A stretch of DNA of 45,001 nt from Ilumatobacter sp. GTDB lineage: Bacteria; Actinomycetota; Acidimicrobiia; Acidimicrobiales; Ilumatobacteraceae. Made by a program: the position numbers and the translations under genes. The notes beneath the pieces were generated by a model. It saw only the letters and a program-made list of their open reading frames with translations. It had not been told where the DNA came from and ran no database searches. Of the stretch, positions 1-6,389 are shown in pieces (position 1 is the first letter of the stretch; each line of letters begins with the position of its first letter). Location: positions 1 through 45,001 of the forward strand of contig JABDKP010000045.1 in the NCBI GenBank assembly GCA_013002175.1, read 5' to 3'.

Positions 1-26
1 CCCGCCAGCCATCTCGGCTCGGCGGG
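1..26 (-). terminator. Hairpin downstream of fumC
   Basis: CCCGCCAGCC (1-10) pairs with GGCT (16-19) and GGCGGG (21-26), with one bulged C and a 5-nt loop. It lies 25 nt past the fumC stop on the minus strand, which suits a transcription terminator. The window ends here, so a following U tract cannot be judged. Confidence 0.5.
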
Positions 27-51
27 CACGCCGCTGTGTCGGCACCTGCCG

Positions 52-1389
52 TCACGACGTGGTCGGTCGATCGGCACCGGTCGCCATCCGGCGAACATCG
101 AGCACTCGATCGAGCACATCGCCGTCGACGCCATGGTCGAGCGCCACTTCGCGGACGCTGCGTCCCGAGTGCTGCGCCTCGACGACGATTGCCGTCGCGG
201 CGTCATATCCGATCGCCGGGTTCAGCGACGTGGCGATCGCCAGCGACTGTTCCGCGAGTGCGAGGCAGCGCTGCTCGTTCGCGCTGATGCCGTCGATGCA
301 GTCCGCAGCGAGCGACCGGGTGGCGGTGGTGAGGAACTCGATCGACTGGGTCACGTTCCGGGCGATCATCGGGACCATCACGTTCAGCTCGAAGTTGCCC
401 TGCATCCCGCCGACCCTCACCGCGGTGTCGTTGCCGATCACCTGCGCGGCGACCTGGAGGACCGCTTCGAGGATCACCGGGTTCGTCTTGCCCGGCATGA
501 TCGACGAACCCTTCTGGAGCGACGGCACCGTGATCTCCCCGAGGCCGGCCCGGGGTCCGCTTGCCATCCACCGCAGGTCGTTGCAGATCTTCGTGAGCGC
601 GACGGCGAGACCGGCCAGTGCACCCGACAGCGCCACCAGGCCGTCGCGCGCCCCCTGGGCGGCGAAGCGGTCGGCCGGCTCGGCGATGTGCGCGGCCACG
701 GCCGTGCCGACCTCGCCGCGCAGACGTTCCAAGGTGCCCGCCGCAAAGGCGGGGTGCGTGTTCAGGCCCGTGCCGACCGCGGTGCCTCCCAGCGGGACGG
801 CACCGACCTCGTCCAGGGTGGCCTCGATGCGCGCTGCGCTCGCGCGGACCTGTTCGGCGTAGCCCCCGACTTCCTGGCCGAGGGTGACCGGCACCGCATC
901 CATCAGGTGGGTGCGGCCCGGCTTGACGACGTCGGACCACTCCGCCGCCCGCCGCTGCAGTGACGCCGCCAGTGCGTCGAGCGCCGGAAGGAGGCGGTCG
1001 CACGTCGCTTCGAGCGCTGCGAGCTGGACTGCGGATGGGAAGACGTCGTTCGAGCTCTGGCCGAGATTGACGTCGTCGTTGGGATGGGCACGACCCGCCG
1101 TCAAGGAGGCGATCACCTCGTTCGCGTTCATGTTCGACGACGTTCCGGAGCCGGTCTGGAACACGTCGACCGGGAACTGGTCGTCGTGCTCGCCCGCGGC
1201 GATCGCCGATCCGGCGGCGGCGATCTCGGCGGCGAGCTCCGCGTCGAGGAGGCCGAGGTCCGCGTTGGTCAGCGCGGCCGCGGCCTTGATCCGGCCGAGC
1301 CAGCGCACGACGCCGACCGGGACCGCCTCACCGGAGATCCTGAAGTTCTCGACCGCCTTCGCCGTCTCCGCGCCCCACTTCGGCGTCAC
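52..1389 (-). CDS. fumC: Class II fumarate hydratase
   Basis: Reversible hydration of fumarate to L-malate in the TCA cycle; soluble homotetramer of the fumarase/aspartase superfamily. Visible motifs: TGSGTSSNMNANE (about 79-91), SSND (112-115), GRTH (158-161) and the superfamily signature GSSIMPGKTNP (294-304), whose loop supplies the catalytic serine. I start at the GTG at 1389, which overlaps the stop of the upstream universal stress gene as GTGA; an in-frame extension to 1497 lies wholly inside that gene and is not fumarase-like. The resulting 445 residues are slightly short. The usual N-terminal strand (DxMGxxxVP before WGAxT) is missing and the protein begins almost at WGAETAKAVENF. It is probably co-transcribed and translationally coupled with the stress gene. 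Family assignment is secure. Confidence 0.95.
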   Translation of the reverse strand: MTPKWGAETAKAVENFRISGEAVPVGVVRWLGRIKAAAALTNADLGLLDAELAAEIAAAGSAIAAGEHDDQFPVDVFQTGSGTSSNMNANEVIASLTAGRAHPNDDVNLGQSSNDVFPSAVQLAALEATCDRLLPALDALAASLQRRAAEWSDVVKPGRTHLMDAVPVTLGQEVGGYAEQVRASAARIEATLDEVGAVPLGGTAVGTGLNTHPAFAAGTLERLRGEVGTAVAAHIAEPADRFAAQGARDGLVALSGALAGLAVALTKICNDLRWMASGPRAGLGEITVPSLQKGSSIMPGKTNPVILEAVLQVAAQVIGNDTAVRVGGMQGNFELNVMVPMIARNVTQSIEFLTTATRSLAADCIDGISANEQRCLALAEQSLAIATSLNPAIGYDAATAIVVEAQHSGRSVREVALDHGVDGDVLDRVLDVRRMATGADRPTTS

Positions 1390-1856
1390 GTGCCGTCGCC
1401 CTCGTCCCGCAGGACGAGCACGGCCCGGTCGGCCCGGTGGATCACGGCCTCGGACACTGACGGGTCGAACAATCGCGAGATCCAGCTGCGATCGCACGTA
1501 CCGACGGCGATCACGTCGGCGTGGTGCTCCTCAGCGCTGCTGAGCAGGATGCTGGCAGGGTCACCGACTTCGCCGACCGCCTCCGCGTCCTCGAACCCGG
1601 CGTCGGTCAGCGCATGTTCCGCCGTGGCCCGCGCCGCCTCGGCCTGCGAGGCGATCCCGTCGGAGAAACGGCTGAGCTCAGGTACCGGGACCGCGGCGGC
1701 GATGCCGTACCCGACGGGGATCGCACCCATCAGGAGCGGCCGCTCGGTGACGTTGACGACGACGTAGTGGCAGTCGGTGCCGAACAGCTTCAAGACCTGC
1801 CGGGTGACCGAGCGGTCCGTCTCGGTCCCGTCGACAGCTATCAACACGGTCTTCAT
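1386..1856 (-). CDS. Universal stress protein (UspA family)
   Basis: Single-domain UspA-type alpha/beta protein of 156 residues. The N-terminal strand ends in Asp9 (VLIAVDGTETDRS), typical of the nucleotide-binding fold, and the C-terminal half has the expected ADVIAVGT...AVLVL strand-loop-strand. The ATP-binding loop G-2x-G-9x-G(S/T) is degenerate: after VGTCDRSWISRLF the second and third glycines are absent. The protein may therefore bind nucleotide poorly or differently (inference). It has a good ribosome-binding site (AAGGGG, 4 nt before ATG) and a plausible housekeeping promoter at 1885-1913. It overlaps fumC by four bases. Confidence 0.88.
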   Translation of the reverse strand: MKTVLIAVDGTETDRSVTRQVLKLFGTDCHYVVVNVTERPLLMGAIPVGYGIAAAVPVPELSRFSDGIASQAEAARATAEHALTDAGFEDAEAVGEVGDPASILLSSAEEHHADVIAVGTCDRSWISRLFDPSVSEAVIHRADRAVLVLRDEGDGT

Positions 1857-1884
1857 GGTTCCCCTTCCGGAATGTGTGGTTCTG

Positions 1885-1913
1885 ACGTTACGACGTCTCG
1901 ATCACCGCGTCAC
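1885..1913 (-). promoter_or_regulatory. Putative housekeeping promoter of the usp-fumC operon
   Basis: Read on the minus strand: GTGACG (-35-like), 17-nt spacer, TAACGT (-10-like), followed 28 nt later by the ATG of the universal stress gene with a Shine-Dalgarno between. Match by eye only. Confidence 0.4.
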
Positions 1914-1935
1914 CCCATCGGTGCGACGCCCGTCG

Positions 1936-1960
1936 GTTTGGGCACTCCGCCCCGGGGTAC
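1936..1960 (+). promoter_or_regulatory. SigB/SigF-like promoter upstream of zinc-ribbon gene
   Basis: GTTT (1936-1939), 15-nt spacer, GGGTAC (1955-1960). This closely matches the actinobacterial SigF / Bacillus SigB pattern GTTT-N15-GGGTA. The ATG at 1970 follows after 9 nt, so the transcript would begin at or just before the start codon. Confidence 0.6.
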
Positions 1961-1969
1961 GCCGTGGGC

Positions 1970-2344
1970 ATGGACGACAACCCCGACACTGCCGCAGACA
2001 CTTCGGTGCTCGCCGTGCTGTCCTCGTTCGCCGAGGACGGTTGGGTCGCCAACCATACGTCAGAACCGGACGGGGCCGTGCGCTGCGGCCGTTGCGACGA
2101 GGTCAACCCCGGCGGCGCATGGGAGGTCGGCGCCCGCCACCGTGTCGAGGGCGCGTCGGACCCTGCCGACATGCAGGTCGTCTACGGAATGCGATGTCCG
2201 GCCTGTGGCGCCGATGGCGCGCTGCTCGTCGGATATGGCGCCACGGCGTCCGACCAGGACCAGGACCTGCTGACGGCGCTGCCGGAGGAGGACGACGACC
2301 TCGCCGACCCGGTCGCGGCGTCATCGGGCTCCGGCTCCGACTGA
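1970..2344 (+). CDS. Small acidic zinc-ribbon protein, unknown function
   Basis: 124 residues. After an acidic N-terminal segment (MDDNPDTAADTSVLAVLSSF) come two cysteine knuckles, CGRC and CPAC, about 40 residues apart, which would form one treble-clef or zinc-ribbon site. The C-terminus is strongly acidic and serine-rich (EEDDDLADP...SGSGSD) and probably disordered. I do not recognise a named family. The start is the ATG at 1970; a GTG at 1964 is possible but lies only 3 nt after the -10 of the SigB-like promoter. The gene is 44 nt upstream of the baeRF2-like gene, and each has its own SigB-like promoter, suggesting both are stress-induced. A nucleic-acid or ribosome-linked role is conceivable but unsupported. 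Confidence 0.75.
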   Translation: MDDNPDTAADTSVLAVLSSFAEDGWVANHTSEPDGAVRCGRCDEVNPGGAWEVGARHRVEGASDPADMQVVYGMRCPACGADGALLVGYGATASDQDQDLLTALPEEDDDLADPVAASSGSGSD

Positions 2345-2354
2345 CGTGGCGCCC

Positions 2355-2379
2355 GTTTGACAGGTCGCCCAGTGGGAAC
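2355..2379 (+). promoter_or_regulatory. SigB/SigF-like promoter upstream of baeRF2-like gene
   Basis: GTTT (2355-2358), 15-nt spacer, GGGAAC (2374-2379), then exactly 9 nt to the ATG at 2389. The -10 element and spacing are identical to those before the hemerythrin gene (12446-12470). Confidence 0.6.
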
Positions 2380-2388
2380 GCTGGACGC

Positions 2389-3435
2389 ATGGCACCACAC
2401 ACTCCCGTCATTGCTTCCGAAGTCGACGACCTCCGCGACGTGTGCGGCTGGGATGCGCCCTTCTTCACGGCGGTCCTTCCGGCGCGTAGCGACGTCGCAG
2501 ACGCCGAACACCGCCTCGAGGTCCGGTGGGGCAACGCCCGCCGGCAATTGTCGCCGCAATGGACCGACGACGACGTCAGCGACATCGAGTCGCTGCTCGC
2601 GGGGATCGGCCACGACGGCGGGGCGGCACTCGCCATCGTCCGCGGTGGAGACGGGCACACGTTGACCGAGTTCCTGCCGGCGAGCCCCGGCTCGGCCGCT
2701 GTGCACGAGGGCGTGCTGCCGGCGCTGGCGCCGATCATCGAGGGTCGTCAGCGTTCGCTCGCCCATGTCGTGGTCGAAGCCGACAAGTCCGGCGCCGACA
2801 TCGTCGCGTTCGCCGGTGCGAACGTGCTCGCCACCGACCGTGTCGACGGCGAGGAGCTGCACATCCACCGCGGCCACCCGGGCGGCTGGTCGCAGCAACG
2901 ATTCCAGCAGCGGGCGGAGAACACATGGAACGACAATGCCGACGACGTCGCAGACACCGCAGCGTCGCTCGCCGAACAGATCGGAGCCCAGCTGATCGCC
3001 GTCGCCGGACCGCCGCGAGCCAAGGCGATGGTCGCCGACGCCCTCGCGGAACGCACCGGGGTGGACGTGGTCAAGGTCGATTCGGGTGATCCCGACGGCA
3101 TCGCCGCAGACGTCGTGACGCTGCTCGACGATGCCCATGCACGCAGCGTCGCCGCGCTGTCCGAGCGCTTCCGTGACGGTCTGGCCAACGATGCCGCCGT
3201 CGCAGGCATCGAGGCGACGATCGACGCGCTGGTCGAGGGTCGGGTCGACACGCTGCTCGTCAACGACGACTGGACCGACGACACCGTGCTCGACCGCCGG
3301 GTGATGGACATCGAGCCGGGGGCGCGGGCCGTCGATGCCGCGGTCGCCGCGGCGCTGCGCACCGACGCCGACGTCGTCGTGGTGCCGAACCTGGCCGCGA
3401 TGGAAGGACCGGTCGGCGCGCTGCTGCGGTGGTGA
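2389..3435 (+). CDS. baeRF2/Rv2629-like release-factor-related protein (possible ribosome hibernation factor)
   Basis: 348 residues resembling Mycobacterium tuberculosis Rv2629, a bacterial member of the archaeo-eukaryotic release factor 1 (eRF1/Pelota) superfamily. Recognisable parts are the middle-domain stretch VVEADKSGADIVAF...GEELHIHRG, the segment EATIDALVEGRVDTLLV, and the C-terminus AAMEGPVGALLRW. Members of this wider group, including Balon, bind the ribosomal A site and protect idle ribosomes; applying that role here is inference. The ATG at 2389 is chosen because the frame upstream (to 1777) has no family similarity and overlaps the zinc-ribbon gene. There is no Shine-Dalgarno; a SigB-like promoter ends 9 nt before the ATG. 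It converges with glpD with one base between the stops. Confidence 0.8.
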   Translation: MAPHTPVIASEVDDLRDVCGWDAPFFTAVLPARSDVADAEHRLEVRWGNARRQLSPQWTDDDVSDIESLLAGIGHDGGAALAIVRGGDGHTLTEFLPASPGSAAVHEGVLPALAPIIEGRQRSLAHVVVEADKSGADIVAFAGANVLATDRVDGEELHIHRGHPGGWSQQRFQQRAENTWNDNADDVADTAASLAEQIGAQLIAVAGPPRAKAMVADALAERTGVDVVKVDSGDPDGIAADVVTLLDDAHARSVAALSERFRDGLANDAAVAGIEATIDALVEGRVDTLLVNDDWTDDTVLDRRVMDIEPGARAVDAAVAAALRTDADVVVVPNLAAMEGPVGALLRW

Positions 3436-3436
3436 C

Positions 3437-5137
3437 CTACCGCATCGAGCCGAGGCGCGCGACGCCCGGTACCCACCCGGGCATGCGGGCCGGTTCCGGC
3501 CCAGGGGGAGCGGTCAACTCGAGTGCGGTGCGTTCGCGGTGGATGGCCTCCCGGTATGCCCGCACCTGGGCAGCCTGCTCGTCAGCGGTCCACCCCAACT
3601 CCGATGCCAAGATCTCGGCCACGGCATCGGCCGCGTCCGCCGACGCGTCCCGCGCGAGCAGCCGTGCCCGCGTGCGGTGTGACAGCACGTCGTCGAGCGT
3701 GACCGCCATCTCGTCGCGGGCGGCGAAGACCGCTTCGGCGCGCAGGTACTCCAGCCCGGGCACGAGCGGGTCGGCGAGACCCGGCTCCTGTCCGATCAGC
3801 TCGATCAGCGTGCCGGCGTCCGAGCCGTAGCGGCCGACGAGACGGTCGCGGACCGAGGCCGTGACACCGCCGGCGGAGACCGTGTCCCAGCCGACGGCTC
3901 CGTGCAGCGGAAGGTCCTTCGTGCGGCATGCGGCCGAGCGGCCGAGGAGGTCGAGCACCTCGTCGACGGTGTCCTCGGCCATTTGGCGCCAGGTCGTCAG
4001 CTTGCCGCCGGCGACGGTGATCAGCCCGGAGTCCGAACGCGTGACCCGGTGGCGTCGCGACAGGTCGGCGGTCTTCGCGTCGTCGGCGCTGCGCAGCAGC
4101 GGCCGCAGGCCGGCCCATGTACCGACGACGTCATCGGGGGTGATGTCGTCGGTCGTCGACGCGTTGAGGCTGTCGAGGAGGAATCGGACATCGCCGGCGG
4201 TGCAGTACGGGTGGTCCAGGTCGCCGTCGTAGTCGGTGTCGGTCGTGCCGATGTACGCGTGGTCGCCCCAGGGCACGGCGAACACCGACGCCTTCTTGCC
4301 GGGCACCGACAGGATCACCGCCGCGTCGTTGGACAGCAGCGAGCGGGGCACCACGACGTGGACGCCGCGCGCGGGACGAACGTCTCGTTCGGTGTCACCG
4401 TCGAGTTCGTCGACCGTGTCGATCCAGACCCCGGTGGCGTTGACGACCGCCTTCGCCCGGATCTCGATCTGACCGCGCGCACCGGCGTCGATCGTGGCGC
4501 CGGTGAGGCCGCCGCTGGCCGCCTTGTGCAGTGCGATCACCGGGGCATGGTTCGCGACGACCGCGCCGTGGTCCAGCGCGGCGGTGCGGGCGATCGCCAT
4601 CGTCATCCGGGCGTCGTCGACCTGGGCGTCGTAGTACCGGTAACCGCTGTGGATCCGTTCGGGGTCGAGCACCGGCATGTGGGCGATCGTCTCGTCGCGG
4701 TCGAGACGCTTGTGCTTGTGGCCGATCTTGGCGCCACCGGTGATGTCGTAGAACCACAGCACCGGCCCGAGCAGCCGCGACAGGAACTTGGGGATCATCC
4801 CGCCGGAGGTGTAGATCGCCATCACGAATGGCAGCACCCGCACGAGGTGCGGCGCGTTGCGCAACAACCGCTGTCGCTCGCTGAGCGATTGGTAGACGAG
4901 GCGGAACTCGAACTGCTGGAGGTAGCGAATGCCGCCGTGGATCATCTTCGACGACATCGACGACGTGCCGTCGGCGAAGTCGTGCCGCTCGACGAGCGCT
5001 GTCTTCAGCCCGCGCGACGCGGCGTCCAGCGCAACGCCGGCACCAGTGGCACCTCCGCCGATCACGAGCACGTCGAAGTGCTCGTCACCGAGCCGTCGCA
5101 ACGACTCGTCCCGATCGAATCGGTGTCGTGCTCCCAT
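3437..5137 (-). CDS. glpD: FAD-dependent glycerol-3-phosphate dehydrogenase
   Basis: Oxidises sn-glycerol-3-phosphate to dihydroxyacetone phosphate, passing electrons through FAD to the quinone pool; peripheral membrane enzyme. 566 residues, a normal family length. The N-terminal Rossmann motif VLVIGGGATGAG (about 23-34) is followed by the hallmark GTSSMSSKMIHGGIRYL. The C-terminal GlpD-type cap lies roughly at 400-530. No glycerol kinase or facilitator is nearby. The ATG at 5137 has no Shine-Dalgarno; a TAGGAT hexamer (5144-5149, minus strand) ends 6 nt before it, suggesting a leaderless transcript. Confidence 0.95.
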   Translation of the reverse strand: MGARHRFDRDESLRRLGDEHFDVLVIGGGATGAGVALDAASRGLKTALVERHDFADGTSSMSSKMIHGGIRYLQQFEFRLVYQSLSERQRLLRNAPHLVRVLPFVMAIYTSGGMIPKFLSRLLGPVLWFYDITGGAKIGHKHKRLDRDETIAHMPVLDPERIHSGYRYYDAQVDDARMTMAIARTAALDHGAVVANHAPVIALHKAASGGLTGATIDAGARGQIEIRAKAVVNATGVWIDTVDELDGDTERDVRPARGVHVVVPRSLLSNDAAVILSVPGKKASVFAVPWGDHAYIGTTDTDYDGDLDHPYCTAGDVRFLLDSLNASTTDDITPDDVVGTWAGLRPLLRSADDAKTADLSRRHRVTRSDSGLITVAGGKLTTWRQMAEDTVDEVLDLLGRSAACRTKDLPLHGAVGWDTVSAGGVTASVRDRLVGRYGSDAGTLIELIGQEPGLADPLVPGLEYLRAEAVFAARDEMAVTLDDVLSHRTRARLLARDASADAADAVAEILASELGWTADEQAAQVRAYREAIHRERTALELTAPPGPEPARMPGWVPGVARLGSMR

Positions 5138-5143
5138 GGGTCG

Positions 5144-5149
5144 ATCCTA
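5144..5149 (-). promoter_or_regulatory. -10-like TAGGAT immediately upstream of glpD
   Basis: TAGGAT on the minus strand, 6 nt before the glpD ATG. It is one of a set of similar hexamers close to start codons in this window. No convincing -35 was found. Confidence 0.45.
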
Positions 5150-5351
5150 GCCAAATCGGTTCGACTCGAATAGGGGGTGTGTGCCGGGGAACGGGGCGTC
5201 AGGAGCGATGTATGACCGGCGTCACCTGCGGTGGTGGGCCACCCTGCGAAATCGTCGCGTTCACATCGACACGCTGGCAAAACGCACCGGGCGTTCTGCT
5301 GATGCCGGTCGCCGTTTCACCGTCCTTTCTCTGATCTCGGACCTCCACCCG

Positions 5352-5380
5352 TTGACGGGCCTGCGCGCAGGGCATATCGT
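5352..5380 (+). promoter_or_regulatory. Housekeeping-type promoter of the 5.4-8.1 kb gene pair
   Basis: TTGACG (5352-5357), exact 17-nt spacer, TATCGT (5375-5380). A transcript would start about 5387, some 13 nt before the ATG at 5400. It is the best -35/-10 pair seen in the window. The 262 nt between glpD and 5400 hold nothing else that I recognise. Confidence 0.55.
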
Positions 5381-5399
5381 CGTTGGCGGGGTGGTCGGG

Positions 5400-6389
5400 A
5401 TGAGTGAGGTGGGGCGTGAGGCGGAAGCACCGTCCTCGCGCCCGCAGACGTGGCTCGACAAGCACTGGCCTGCCGTCGTCGGGGTCGCGCTGCTGATCTG
5501 CGCCGTGGTGCTGGCCGGAGTCGCGTTGTTCATCGGGTTCGACGTCGATGTCGACGGCCGCTGGTGGGTGTTCGCAATCGGTGCGATGGCATGCGGCGTC
5601 GCGGCATTTGCTGCGTTCCGGAGCTCGCCACGCCCGGAGCCGAGCCGGGTCGGCAGCTACTGGCCGGTGCCGGTCGGCGCGCTGTTGCTCGTCAGCGGCC
5701 TCGTTTTCGGAGTCGTCACGGTCGTCGAGGTCCAGAACTATCGGTTCGACGACATCGCGCCCTGGTTGTTCGGCGGCGGCGCCGCCCTGTGTCTGATGCT
5801 CGCCCTCGTTGCGATCTCGTACGCGCCGCCGGGCCCGAACTGGATCGAGCGGATCGCCGGCATCGACGGCGCATCGGTGCTCCTGATCATCGGCGCCGCG
5901 ATGACCGCGTACGGGACGCTCGGTCTGTTCGACTTCGGATCCGAGGGTGGGGACCCGTCGAACTGGTGGGTGGCACTGGTCGCTGCGGGCTTCGTCATCG
6001 CGCTGGTCGGCATCGCCCGCGGCGACGAGCAGGACGAAGCCGCCGACGTACTGCGGTCGTCGGCCCGCGACGCGGCGCGTTCGGCTCGCGAGGCCGTCGA
6101 GCAGAAAGCCCGTGCGGCCAGCTACTACGAGCACAGTCTCACGCTGCCGATGCCGTCAGCGACGCTGGCGGCGGTCGCGGCGGCGAAGGAGTCGGCCGCG
6201 AAGGCGGCGGACGTCGCGACCAGGTCGGCCGAGGAGGCGGCCGCTGCGGTCGCGAGGGCAGCGATGTCGGCGGAACAGGCGGCACAGGGGCTGCACGATG
6301 CACGGCTCGGGGCGGCTGCAGCGTCGGTCGCCGTCATGGAGGCCGCAGTCTGGCCGCCGCCGGTGCCACCGAAGGAGGATTCGCCATGA
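5400..6389 (+). CDS. Polytopic membrane protein with Ala-rich coiled-coil tail, unknown function
   Basis: 329 residues. Six hydrophobic segments are visible (starting near VGVALLICAVVLAGVALFIG, WWVFAIGAMACGVAAF, VGALLLVSGLVFGVVTVV, FGGGAALCLMLALVAI, ASVLLIIGAAMTAYGTLGLF, WWVALVAAGFVIALVGIA). A cytoplasmic tail of about 110 residues follows, dominated by Ala, Glu, Arg and Lys (AADVATRSAEEAAAAVARAA), likely a long amphipathic or coiled-coil helix, ending in a proline-rich tip (WPPPVPPKEDSP). The ATG at 5400 suits the promoter at 5352-5380; a longer frame to 5181 looks non-coding. It overlaps the next gene as ATGA, so the two products probably work together. No family recognised. Confidence 0.8.
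   Translation: MSEVGREAEAPSSRPQTWLDKHWPAVVGVALLICAVVLAGVALFIGFDVDVDGRWWVFAIGAMACGVAAFAAFRSSPRPEPSRVGSYWPVPVGALLLVSGLVFGVVTVVEVQNYRFDDIAPWLFGGGAALCLMLALVAISYAPPGPNWIERIAGIDGASVLLIIGAAMTAYGTLGLFDFGSEGGDPSNWWVALVAAGFVIALVGIARGDEQDEAADVLRSSARDAARSAREAVEQKARAASYYEHSLTLPMPSATLAAVAAAKESAAKAADVATRSAEEAAAAVARAAMSAEQAAQGLHDARLGAAAASVAVMEAAVWPPPVPPKEDSP

Noticed and set aside
59..1003. Long plus- and minus-strand open frames overlying fumC
   Set aside because: They are antisense or shifted-frame shadows typical of high-GC coding DNA; their translations are Arg/Pro-rich with no family motifs, while the fumarase frame carries all signatures.
1777..2388. In-frame extension of the baeRF2 gene upstream to 1777
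   Set aside because: The translation is low in information (Arg-rich), overlaps the zinc-ribbon gene and the stress promoter, and leaves the family region starting exactly at the ATG at 2389.
5450..6385. Upstream extension giving an 895-residue protein ending at 8137
   Set aside because: The first 312 residues lie in a shifted frame over the membrane protein gene; a signal peptide and an excellent ribosome-binding site define the ATG at 6386.
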